Source of the DNA: Steinernema hermaphroditum
Taxonomy: Eukaryota > Nematoda > Chromadorea > Rhabditida > Steinernematidae
Direction: 5' to 3'
Assembly (NCBI GenBank): GCA_030435675.1
Contig: CM059625.1
Span: 17,422,001 to 17,486,000, forward strand
DNA: 64,000 nt
How positions within the stretch are numbered: the first letter of the stretch is position 1; the number at the start of each line of letters is the position of its first letter. The notes under the pieces were generated by a model. The model worked only from the letters and a program-made list of their open reading frames with translations, was not told the origin of the DNA and did no database searches. Positions 38,370 to 49,547 of the stretch are shown here, one piece after another. The position numbers and the translations under genes were made by a program.

Positions 38370-39649
38370 TTTACAAAGAAAGTAAAAGTTGGTGAGCGAC
38401 GTTATCCGATCGATTCGGATCGAGCGAAACCGGGAGAATATGCACGATGACCCAATTTTAGACACCACACCCGAAATGAACGTCGCTTACTCAATCGGCT
38501 CCTCCGTCGGGACGACATTGTTCATACGGGCAGTGAAACAATTGAGAGCAAAATCTCAATACGTGCGCGGATGTCACAAAAGAAATAGTCATTTGACAGG
38601 AATCTCTTTCATGTTCATGGGTTATGGTAATGGTGCGGCATTAAAGAACTAAAAAATAAACTTGTATTCATATGCTGGAAAGAAGCAAAAAATACGGGAT
38701 GCAGTCACCTTTTACGTTTTTGGAGAAATGTACACTCAGCAATGTACACTCATTTCTGACAACAATAAAAGCAGACAACAATAAAAGCACATAATTTTTA
38801 TCTAAAAACAACGAATAAAAACCAGCTCCCACTCTCGGAGTATAGCCCAACTTCTGAATCTGATTTCGAGCCATTACACACAATTAAACCACTCTCACTC
38901 TGTTCCAGATGCTTAGCTGGATGGGAAGTCGACGTTAGGAGTTTGTGGTGTTCAACTCCTCAGCTCACCCTCTTCCCAGTCTACCTCATCTGCGCCCGAT
39001 TCTCACCCTTTTTTTCTTCGCAAGTGAATTCTGCATGGATTCTCAATATATGAGCATGCGTTGAACTGGTACAAACATTTGTGCGAAATGCTGGCGAAGT
39101 CAGTAATATAGAACATCCCGCGTGCACTCTGAATGTATTTTAAGATTTATTGGCTTCTGCAATTGTTTGTTTAATCGGCTAGATTTGCAGAACTGTAGGC
39201 ATTTTTCAACATTTTTGGTGATCACCAGGTGCACATTTTCGTAGTACTGTGATTGGTTATACAGTGGCGTTCATAATGAGGGGAGCCAATGAGGCGCGTC
39301 CGCCAGCCCGGAAATTGAACTTTCAATGACCGGTACTGACGTTTGAACTATAGGGCACCATTTCGCTTTGCGCACCCTTCTTCAGCTTGAACTACATATT
39401 CCTTCTGTATCTCCTGTGCAAACAGCTTTTGAGCGCTGTTTCGTACTCGCGTTTCCTCATGTGCTGGGTCCCAAGACGATTGATTTACGTCGGTACAATA
39501 TAGTATTTCCCATGCTGTGCAATCGAATATATATTTTTTCTTCGCTTGAAGAGACTTTTCGAAACTACTTTGCATCTGTGAATAATTATTGATTTTCCTA
39601 TAATTTGGGGTGATTGATTTTCTGTCGTTTCAGGCATTCAGCCACAAAC
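38370..39649. other. Divergent promoter region, MAM gene and nog-1
   Basis: About 1.3 kb between divergent genes. Short frames only. A spliced-leader-type acceptor (TCGTTTCAG, ending at 39633) lies 16 nt before the nog-1 ATG. Nothing else seen. Confidence 0.5.
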
Positions 39650-41917
39650 ATGGCGTCCTCCTACAATTTCAAAAAGATCACGGTTGTCCCAACCGCGACG
39701 GTATGTGGCATATTTGTGTGAGACCTGGACTGCGAACATATGATTTAGGAATTGAAAGATGTCGTGCTTTCCAAAACTCAACGAAAAACTCCAACAGTCG
39801 TTCACAAGGCTTATTCCATCGGTCGCATCCGCGCCTTCTACTCCAGAAAGATCAAGTTCCTGCAGCAGACTCTCCACGATAAGCTAACGCAGATCATCAA
39901 TGAGTTTCCCAAGATGGAAGATGTCCACCCGTTCTACTCAGATTTGATGAACACTCTGTACGACAAGGACCATTACAAGATTGCCCTTGGTCAGATGAAC
40001 ACAGCGCGCCATCTGGTTGACGGGTGGGATCGGTTGCTCCGTACAAGTGTTTCATATCACCCTTTCAGAATTGCACGTGAATATGTTCGTCTAATGAAAT
40101 ATTCCGACTCGCTTTATCGTTGCAAAATGCTCAAACGTGCAGCGCTTGGTCGCATGGTCAAACTGCTGAGGCGCCAAAAGTCGAGTTTCGAATACTTGGA
40201 ACAGGTCAGACAGCATTTATCTCGTCTCCCCAGCATCGACCCTAACACTCGGTAGGATAGTTATTTTTGAAAGCGGTCTCATTTACATCTGCTTCCTTAT
40301 TTTCAGTACTTTGATTTTATGCGGTTTCCCGAACGTGGGAAAGTCGTCGTTCATCAACAAGGTAACCCGCGCCGATGTTGAGGTGCAGCCGTATGCGTTC
40401 ACGACCAAGTCTCTCTACGTTGGTCATTTGGATTACAAATATTTGCGGTGGCAGGTAAAAGCAATGAACCCTGTTCTGATGACTAACTGGTCTTCTTAGG
40501 TTATTGATACTCCTGGTATTCTGGATCATGCACTCGAGCAGCGTAACACCATTGAAATGCAAGCGGTCACTGCTCTTGCTCATTTGAAGGCTGCTGTGCT
40601 GTTCATTATGGATGTCAGTGAACAATGTAACCAAACGATTGAAGAGCAGATCCATCTTTTCGAGGCTATTCGCCCGCTGTTCACGAACAAGCCTGTATTT
40701 GTTGGACTGAACAAGGTCGATATTATGCGCCGATCTGATCTGCCAGCGGAAAAGAATGAGCTGCTTTCCAAGCTTGAGTCTGAGAACATCCCCATCGTTG
40801 AGATGAGTACTCTTTCGCAGGAAGGAGTGATGAGCCTTCGTGACCAGGTTGGTATATTCTTGTACACAAAACCTAAATTGCTCTGGTCTGCTTTAGGCTT
40901 GCGACGCACTCTTGGCTCAGAGAGTTGAAACCAAACTTCATTCTAAGAAAGTCACTGGTGATGGTGTGCTTAATCGTGTCTTTGTTGCTTATCCGCAACC
41001 TCGCGATGAAAAAGTCCGTGCTCCATTTATTCCTACTGCTGTTTCTGCCAAGAAAAACCGTATGGTTGTTGAAGTCGACGGCTCTATGCGTGACGAGAAA
41101 ACGCGCAAATTGGAGCGTGATCTTGAGAAGGAACTTGGCGACGATTACATTCTCGATCTCAAGAAGCATTTTCTGCTCAAGAACCCAGAAGAAAAGTACG
41201 ACATTGTTCCCGAAATTTGGGAAGGACACAACATCGCTGATTTCATTGATAATGATGTCGTTGAGGTATTCCAATTGCTGAGTAATGGACCAGTTGATTA
41301 CTTTCTCGCCGTTTAGAAGTTCCGCACTCTCAAGGAGGAGGAGCGTGTACGTTCTGAGGCGGGCGTCTACGATTTAGATGTTGAATCTGACGATGAAGAA
41401 ACCAGGCAACTGTTGGCAGACGCTAAGCTCATTGAAGAGAAGGAACTGGAATTCAAGAAGAAACACGAGCTAATTATAGGCACTAACAAGCCACGCCAGT
41501 CGCGTTTGATTGGTCGCAAACGTGAACGCAGCATGGAAACAATGGAGAGACAATTTGGAGCTCTTGGTGTCGATATCAGTCAAAACGACATGAAGCACTT
41601 TGGAGACGCACAGCTTAAGCAACCTTCAACTAAGAGGATGCGTATTGGCAAGGAGTCTTCGCTGTCGGCCGTTGGACAGCCAGCTCCTCGCGACATCCAG
41701 GGTGTTCCTGATCTCGAGGTACTTTTCGATGAGTGACGGGGCATATGCAATACCGTTATTTTAGACTTATGACAAGGTTTCAAAGGTTGCAAAGAAGGCA
41801 CAGAGACCCAAGAACCAAGATGCTCGCAAGGGTGAAGGTGATCGTCACATCTCCGTCAAGCGACCGAAGCATTTGTTCGCTGGAAAACGTGGAATGGGAA
41901 AGACCGACAGACGTTAA
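39650..41917 (+). CDS. nog-1: Nucleolar GTP-binding protein 1 (NOG1/GTPBP4)
   Basis: Nucleolar GTPase needed for assembly and export of the 60S ribosomal subunit. Inferred exons are 39650-39700, 39749-40251, 40307-40454, 40500-40847, 40897-41265, 41317-41718 and 41765-41917: 658 codons (657 aa), all in phase. The N terminus [16 protein letters not shown] and the following [16 protein letters not shown] are diagnostic helical-bundle sequence. GTPase motifs are G1 GFPNVGKSS, the G2 region [10 protein letters not shown]3 DTPG and G4 NKVD. The C-terminal third is basic and holds [14 protein letters not shown] and the terminal [16 protein letters not shown]. The ATG at 39650 follows an SL-type acceptor. 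It is the first gene of a likely operon; rrp-8 begins 166 nt after the stop. Confidence 0.97.
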
Positions 41918-42074
41918 AGATTTGTTTTGTTATAAATACACATTGTTATTTGTTCTTGTTGAATATATCCCGTTATTGTTGCGATTATATTAAAGGATGT
42001 TCTGTTCAAAAAGCTTGGTCGGTATCTCCGTTATGTTTATTGCTTGGGAGAGAAATGTTTATTGCTGACGTTCA

Positions 42075-42083
42075 GGACATGAT
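42075..42083 (+). promoter_or_regulatory. Trans-splice acceptor and short uORF before rrp-8
   Basis: GACGTTCAG ends at 42075, about 90 nt after an ATTAAA signal near 41,988: spacing like C. elegans SL2 sites. An ATG at 42079 opens a nine-codon frame that overlaps the rrp-8 start. Confidence 0.55.
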
Positions 42084-43301
42084 ATGTTTAGAATGGGGCG
42101 TAAGCTGAAGAAGGCTGAAAGCGAAGTGCAGGGAAGGACGGAGAAGCGCAAGCTGCGCAACTTGGCGAGACTAAAAAAGAGAAAGGAGATTCAGGCAGCA
42201 TCTAAGAAAGTAGAGAAAGTAGTTCAATCATTTGCCGTTGAAGACGACAAACAAAAGAAAAAGAAGAACAAGGGAAAGAAGAAGAAGTTCCTGAAGCTCG
42301 AGGCGAAGGCTTCCGAACTCGGTGTACCTGTAGAAAATTTGATCGAGAATGAAGAAGATAATATGGTGAAACGGCTGGAAGGTGGCCGATTCAGATTCAT
42401 TAATGAACAGCTGTATACAATGACTGGAGAAGAAGCTCAAAAGATGTTTGAAGAAGATCCCACTGCTTTCGATCACTATCACACTGGCTACAGGGATCAG
42501 GTTATCTTATTGCTAGATGGTATTCCTTACATCTAATATTTCAGGCGAAGAAATGGCCGCTGAACCCAGTCAATGTAATCATTCAGCAGTTGCGTTCGAA
42601 GACTGGATTAGTCATAGCGGATATGGGTTGCGGAGACGCTAAGATTGCTGAATGCTTGGGGACTCAGAATACTGTTCACTCATTCGATCTGGTCGCGAAG
42701 AAACCTTGTGTTGTTGCCTGCGAGATGTCTAATGTCCCACTCGAGAACAACTCTTGCGATGTCGTCGTTTTCTGCCTTTCGTTGATGGGCACCAACATTA
42801 ATGAATATCTTCGCGAAGCTCACAGACTGCTGAAGATGGGGTAAGCATAGTTCTGTATATACAAACAGTCTCTCTCCGAGCGCAGTGGCAAAAAAAATGG
42901 TGTCATACTATCGCTGGAGCGCGCTTTTGCGGGGCGCTTGACAGTCACCGTCGGTCGTGCTCTAGCTTATACACGCCATTCCGCAGTGATCTTTTTTAAT
43001 AGTTCTCGAATTCAATCCTGATTTTTATTGACAACCTTATTTTTAGAGGAGAATTACGGATCGCTGAAGTTACTAGTCGCTTTGAGAATGTTAGAGCCTT
43101 CATGCGAGGTGTATGCCGCATGGGATTCGAATTCAAAACATCTGTGAGTGCAGTCATGCTTCTATAATTGATTGTCATTATGCTTTACAGAAGACCATGC
43201 AGGATTATTTTGTAATATTCCAGTTCAAGAAAGCGGGAAAAATCGAGCACAAGCGTCCTAATGGTCTTACGCTGAAGCCATGTCTGTACAAGAAGCGCTA
43301 A
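42084..43301 (+). CDS. rrp-8: rRNA-processing methyltransferase RRP8
   Basis: Nucleolar SAM-dependent methyltransferase; family members make m1A in 25S/28S rRNA helix 25.1. Inferred exons are 42084-42500, 42545-42840, 43047-43143 and 43191-43301: 307 codons (306 aa), in phase. The N-terminal third is very Lys-rich (KKKKNKGKKKKF), a nucleolar signal. The family block RFRFINEQLYTMTGEEA with HYHTGYRDQ precedes the Rossmann domain: IADMGCGDAKIAE (SAM motif I), HSFDLVA, CDVVVFCLSLMGTN and GELRIAEVTSRF. It ends FKLKPCLYKKR-like (LKPCLYKKR), as in other RRP8 proteins. ATGs at 42084 and 42093 are both possible. Pairing with nog-1 matches adjacent genes in C. elegans (from memory of locus names) and their shared ribosome function. 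Confidence 0.95.
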
Positions 43302-43580
43302 AGTCGTTGTTACTCCACTCTGTTGTTGTCCGTTTCATTGTTATCTCTTGTTCTTGTTATAAATAGGTGGAAGCACAAGTGCACGCAGTTGAATGCACGA
43401 ATTACACTTTCCTCGCTATACCTATAATTATGAAGGACATCGTAATGTCTCTTTAGCTGCTACGTTTCACTTTTTACTTTATGTGCGAAGGAATGTGAGA
43501 TAGCATTTCTTCTGTGATTTTGCATTGCGGCAGTTTAAACGTATATTTCGATCTGATTCTGAACACGGCTTTTCGAAAGT

Positions 43581-43590
43581 GAGATTGCAG
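43581..43590 (+). promoter_or_regulatory. Trans-splice acceptor before vps-11
   Basis: GAGATTGCAG ends at 43590, 8 nt before the vps-11 ATG and 289 nt after the rrp-8 stop. A TATAAA variant signal lies near 43,358. Confidence 0.55.
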
Positions 43591-43598
43591 GGGCCAAG

Positions 43599-46500
43599 AT
43601 GACCGCAGTTGAACTGGGTTGGCCGCGCTTCTTCTTCTTCGATAAGACGGCGATGCCGTCGATTCCCGACAATCTCTCCTTCAAGGAGTTGAAGGTGCAC
43701 TGTTGGCACTCGGGAAACGGCTTTGCTCTCTTTGGAGAAAGGAGCGGTGGTGCTTTCACCATCAAAAGAGACAAGGAGAGCGATGATCCGGAGTATTGGA
43801 AGCTGTACAAAGAAGAATTGAGTGACGTGGCTGTGTGTGGTAATTATTTGGCTACCGTTGGTGTATGTCCACATAGTTCACGAAATCCGTCTTATTCACG
43901 ATTTAGGAGGATGAGCCAGGTGTAAACTCTAAGCTGAATATCTGGAATATGGGAAATGGAGACAGGTTACCGCCCAGCACACTTTGCCAGAAAGTATCAA
44001 GTATCGTAAACCCACAGAGGGCATCCAAAGCAACTATGGTTACGATGAATACCGAAATGGATTTTATCGTTGTTGGTTCGCGAAAAGACAACTGGATGTA
44101 AGTAATTCTCCTATTTTCAGGGTTCAACGACGGCTCTGCCGCCTTCGCGAGTGCCGATCTCAAGAAGGAGCGCAGTCTTAAGTGGACGAAGCTTTGCGAT
44201 GCGTCTGCCAATTCTGAAGGGATCTCGGGATTGGTTATCGCATCGGTGCATAAGCGACCGGAGAGGGTTGTCTTCGTGATTACGGAATCTGCCGTTGTCT
44301 CCTATGTCATCCACAACAAAACAATTAAACACCAATACAGACACGAAGGGAAGGGATGCTCCAGGAATTGCTACACATTTTCCGAACATGAGAACCAGCT
44401 TATCGTCGCTGGGCGTGATGTAAATTCTAGCATATTGAAATATGCTACGTCACAAATATCTTTAGATGATGTATTTCTTCAACGTTGAGGCATGCTTAGA
44501 TGCCGCGACACATCCAAGTGCCAACAACGATACTGCAACCTGCAAAGAGATCGGCCGAGGTGTCGAAAAGCTACAAGTTATTGCTTTGGAAAACTACACA
44601 GCTGTTCTGACCAAGCACAAAGCGATGATCCAGTGAGTTCAACGTCTTATGAAAGTCTCAACCATCCTTGTAGGTCGCGAGAAGACCAGTGGATGACTAT
44701 GCTCACTGTTTACGACATCAAAGAATCACACATCGCCTTTTCATGCTCAATGCCATCTCTTTCACGAATTTTTAAAATAGATTCACTTCTGTATATAATT
44801 CAAGGAGAAGGGAGTCTTTTCCGCCTCACCGAAAAGCATATCAATGCAAAGCTGGATATACTCTATCGGAAGAACCTTTTCCATGTCGCAACAGAGATCG
44901 CGAAGCGCAGTGGGTCAGCGGAACTTCCTCACATTTGCTTTAAATATGGCGATTATCTATACAAGTAGGTTTTGGAAAAACTATCATTTCCTAAATGTTA
45001 TTTTCTTTAGAAAAGGCGATTATGAGAACGCTGTAAAACAGTACTGCGACACTATTGGAACCGTTGAACCGTCATATGTTATAAAGAAGGTAAATGCATG
45101 CAACTGAATTGTTACTAGATGTATTTAGTTCTTGGACGGAGCCAAGATCACTCATTTGTGTAGGTACCTCGAAGCACTACACAAGAAGAAACTTGAAATC
45201 GGTCACCATACCACAATTCTGCTTAACTGCTATAGCAGACTGGGTGCTGCTGACAAAATCCGTGCCTTCATTGATGAATATTCAGTTGAAGGAGGCGATA
45301 TCGACACGGCTATTAAGGTAGGCCTAGTTCTATAGTAACAAATTCTTCATTGATGCGGTTCATAGGTGTTACGCTCGGCCAAATTTTTCGTTGAGGCCGA
45401 ACGACTTTCTAAGGCTCATGAACGCTATTCGACGTACATCAATATTCTGATAGAGGACCTGCAGAAATATCCCACTGTGTTGAAGTTTCTGCGCACACAA
45501 CCAGAAGAGTTTGCTGTTAAAGAATTGGAGCAGTATGGAAAGTTGTTGCTGCAACAATGCCCCGATGAAACCATCGATCTACTCATTGAAATTATCTCCG
45601 GAGAAGGTAAGCAAATTTTAAATGTGCGTATGAATCGGACTACCGAGTCTTATTCTTCTCGTTGTTGTCAAGTCAAGTGAATGATAGTTACTAGCTTTTC
45701 TTTACAGGTGATACTCAGGTGTCCGAGTTGATGAAAATGTTCGTCGACGATAACATGAATTGTGCGAAGTTCATTAAGAAAGCTCTGCAAGCAGACACTA
45801 GCAACGCTGCCATGAGAAACACCGTCTTGGAGCTTATGCTCAAGCAGTTGAAAGAGGCGGAGCCATCGACCGTTCCAACGCTGAAGGCTGAGATAATGCA
45901 GCTGATAGAACAGACAAATCACGGTGAGGCTTTGCACCTCTGTCTGATGTTTGGATTTGCGGAAGGGATAAGGCATATCTACAGGAAGCAAAAAAGGTAA
46001 AAGACATTCAGAAAGCTGCTGCTAAGTGAAATTTTTAGATTCATCGAGTTGATGCAGTTCCTGAAAGAGAAAGGCGATGTAGACAATATGATTAATTTGT
46101 GCTCAGAGCTAAAGTAAGGCAACGTTTATAGTACAAATGTATTGGCGTCGCATTTCAGTTCTGAAGCTTTGTGGACAGAACTTCTGTTGTATCTGGCGCA
46201 GCGAGAGGACAATTGTGAGCAGCATGTGAAACGAGTTCTAGTCGAGTAAGTTGATGTAGTCTTTGCCTAGTTTGAGAAACATATCCTTACTGTCTTTGCC
46301 ATAGCAGCAACTGATTAGTATCTGAGTAAACAGATTTTATTGAGGTCAGATGAGTTTAGTAATGCATTTAATCGTTTAGAATAGAAGATTCCGGTATCAT
46401 CCATCCCCTCGTCGTTCTAGAGATTCTATCTCGAAGTCAGTCTCTCACAGTTGATTCTCTACGTGGTTACATTGTCCGATGGCTCAAACGACAGAACGAT

Positions 46501-47386
46501 AACGTAAAGTTAGACTTCTTTTCTTTTCTCAATTCAGTTTGCAGATTGACACTTGCGAAAAGGAAATTGAGCAAGATGCAGCAAATATGGAAGGTGTGGA
46601 AAAGGACATCGAACATCTAGAATACGAGTAAGATAGGAATTGTCTGACACCATCATAAATGCACTCATTTCAGTGCTCAGACATTCCGGATGAGCAAATG
46701 TAGTGCTTGCGATCAGTCTTTGGAGAATGACGCCATCCACTTCTTCTGCAAGCATTCTTACCATGTCAACTGCTTCAGCTCCTACAGTGATGATAGCAGA
46801 AAGTGTCCAGCGTGTTGCAATGGAGGTCCTACTCGTCCAATGTAAGTATCAAAACAGTCGATACATTTTTTATACGAACGATAATCGTAGGCGTGCTATG
46901 CAGCTGCCCATTTACGTAGCGCAATAATCATATAGTTTATAATAACGTTTTTAAGCTTTCGCACTGAGGACAACCCAACCGAAGCTAGCACTTATCAGCA
47001 ATTCCGAGAGCAGGTTAGTTGTTTTGAGCGACCAACCAGCCTTCTGAACGCAATTTTAGGCTGACAGCAGTGCTGACATCATGTCGTTAATGTCGGACTA
47101 TCTCCGCTACGGATTATTTAATTCCACTACTAGCCCAAAAAAGTCAGATGACAGATCGGAAAAGTCGCCCTCCTTCAATCCATTCGACGAACCGTCAAAC
47201 CCATTCGACGAAGAGGAAAACTCACTTCCCTCTCCCATTATACAGAAGCGGCGAAGTCCCACTCAGACACAAGTCCGACAAGGGTCAAGTAGCAAGCAAG
47301 CTTCCACGAACCCCTTCGATGAGTACGACGAATCAATGAATCCGTTTTCTTCACTTCGCGACGGTATAATGGACATTGATCTGTGA
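43599..47386 (+). CDS. vps-11: HOPS/CORVET subunit VPS11
   Basis: Core subunit of the tethers for late endosome-lysosome and early endosome fusion. At least 15 exons; early ones are 43599-43862, 43907-44075, 44121-44419, 44466-44632, 44674-44964, 45011-45089, 45129-45317, 45366-45606 and 45708-45996, all in phase. The N terminus GWPRFFFFDKTA opens a beta-propeller (EDEPGVNSKLNIWN, VGFNDGSAAF). A helical clathrin-heavy-chain-like solenoid follows (KKGDYENAVKQYCDTIG, LPHICFKYGDYLY, LTLYLAQRED-like LLLYLAQRED), then a RING-H2 finger CSACDQSL, CKHSYHVNC, CPAC. The first exon ends in GGT before GTATGT at 43863. After the RING comes a Ser/Pro tail of about 100 residues with four NPF motifs (FNPFDE, SNPFDE, TNPFDE, MNPFSS). 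The poly(A) signal is at 47442. Last gene of the candidate operon. Confidence 0.95.
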
Positions 47387-47586
47387 TAAGCACAACCTAT
47401 TTATTTGTATCATTGAGTTTATTATGTATAAATGCCTATGTAATAAATGTATAAGTTTTGGAGCATGCTGTTGACTTCTCGTTAATGGGGTGCTTGTTTC
47501 CTTTCGTCTTATTTCTATCTATAGTAATATTTGCCACATCTTGTTGCACGAATTTATTTGCAATATTATCGTAAATTACCGGGCAT

Positions 47587-48884
47587 CTATGGGCGATCCA
47601 GATTGATCGGGGTCCGCAGAAACTGGTCATTCTTCTGCAACTTCGAAAGGTACACCGCGCCACCAACAGCAATCATCAGCCCCGCTAAATTCAAGAGAGT
47701 GGGAGTATAGTCGTAGAACAGGTAAACCGAAATAGAGTAGGCAACAAATGTTTGCACGGCGGCCCGTACATTACCAACAATGGCAGTGTTAAGGGCGTTC
47801 GTTTTGCAAATGCAGAGAATTGCAAAACAGTGCATTAGCACACCGAACACGATAAGTGAAATCAGACAAATGCTAAAAAGAGGTGAGCTACTGGTGATGA
47901 AGTACATGAACGAGTCGCGCAGTTCATCCTGAAAACATAATATAAAGAGAAATTAGCCGATTGCTTAGCGGTTTTTAATTTGGGTTCGGCAGGAAAGGTT
48001 GGACATTGTTTCGAATCGAAATTTTTTCCCATTATTTGAGGTTTCACTTAAAGCAATCGTCGAGAAACCGCAGCACATGGAGAGCAAAACATTGTACCGT
48101 TCTTCTTTAAGTGGCTGTCCTTCATAGAAAAAGCATCATATCCGGTGTTTGACACTATTTTGTACGCCGTTCCACGTTTTTTGGTGACTTGCCTGGATAA
48201 GATCTGCGAGTAGGAAGAAAACCAACGAATTAAATGAATTCATGTAGATAAGGTCCGCCGTCGTGTACTGGGTGCTCAGATTTTCTATGAGTAAGAATGA
48301 AGCGCCCTGCATGCAAAACGCCGCAATTCCGTATAGAAGCGACCATTGATCCAAAGAGAATTCGTAGAAACAGGCGAATGCCGATCCCATACTCACGGCG
48401 AAAACACCGGCAATCATCTGATTCGATGGTCGATGATTACGCAGAAGGTAACAGGAGAAAGCCAGCACCGCCATGGGACAGAATCGCTTAATGGCCGGGA
48501 ACAAGGGCATCGTAATGCCTTCGAGTGAGTTGAGACTGAAGTATGCAGAGAGTGAATAGAGCAAAGAGGGGACGAGCATGTCGCGTCCTCTTTGGAAGTT
48601 GTATGGCAGCACCTTTATTTTATCCGTAAATCTGAAGAAAATATCAACATAAAAATTTTATTTGCGAAATAGCGTTACCTTAATACCTCAATGGCGATCA
48701 GAGTGAGGGCCATCTGTAGCATTGCTATGACTATGGGGTAGTCAAAAAAGAATTTGGTCATAACAATTTTGTTAAGGGTGCTGGCAATGAGCGAAACGAT
48801 TCCATATCCAACAGTGCTGCAATTAAGCACAAAATGAGTCAGATAGGAGGAAATACATTACCTGAAGAGCCAAATTCGAGTCAT
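47587..48884 (-). CDS. Nucleotide-sugar transporter-like protein (SLC35D-like, DMT superfamily)
   Basis: Predicted polytopic Golgi/ER membrane transporter. Inferred exons on the minus strand are 48862-48884, 48679-48816, 48193-48631 and 47587-47928: 314 codons (313 aa). All phases fit only if the last intron uses a GC donor (CAG then GCAAGT at 48192). Landmarks are YGIVSLIASTLNKIVMTKF near the N terminus, SLEGITMPLFPAIKRFCPM (the conserved LPMF-LRRF region of SLC35D), SFLLIENLS, MNSFNSLVFF and a last helix NLAGLMIAVGGAVYL. The order of helices fits ten segments. The first exon is short and its ATG at 48884 is the nearest in frame. It converges with vps-11, 200 nt apart; a poly(A) signal lies at 47553 on the minus strand. 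Substrate unknown: UDP-sugars are usual for the family, but this copy is divergent. Confidence 0.83.
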
Positions 48885-49547
48885 ATTAGAAAGCCAGCAA
48901 ATGTGCGCCGTCTCGAACGAACAGTGATGAACTGTTCATGTCAGAATCTTACCCGATAACATCTTCTCCGACTATCTTCAAGAGGATGCACGGTGATCGT
49001 AGTTAAAATCGCCGCTGACCTATATATTGGCCAAAAACGGTTGATACAAATATAGAAGAATAACTGTTTTATAGATGTGTCAAAGTTTCATGCTGGTAAC
49101 TTTTCGTTAATCGCAAAACTGCAATGCACTAAATAAGCAATCAAATGGGGGCCATGGAAATATACCAAATATACGAACATTTCCCGTGCAGCTATAAGCG
49201 CTTGGGAAATGCTTTCTTTCTGTTAACCTTATTTATTTCTTCTGATTAATTGAACTCCTGTTCTGTAAGCTCTGCGCAAGTCCTCAATAAGACGGTGGCG
49301 GTTTTTTTGTATTGTAATCAGTGTTTAAAAGTGAGTTTTATTAACAGAACTGTCATATTTTTGTAACGTAATCTCTAACAAAAAAAAAACCGTCCTACTA
49401 TTGACCGTTTCACAATGTACATCAACGGGAATCTACGCAAATGCCTGAAATAAATAGTTTTTGCTTATTGCACGCAAAGTGAAAGTGATAACGCTAAGAT
49501 GAGGAGATCATCTCAGAAATAACCGTTTGTATGGCAAGAGAATCACA
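48885..49547 (-). other. Gap between unc-26 and the transporter
   Basis: AT-rich, 663 nt. It holds the 3' UTR of unc-26 and the 5' region of the transporter. Nothing else recognised. Confidence 0.5.
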
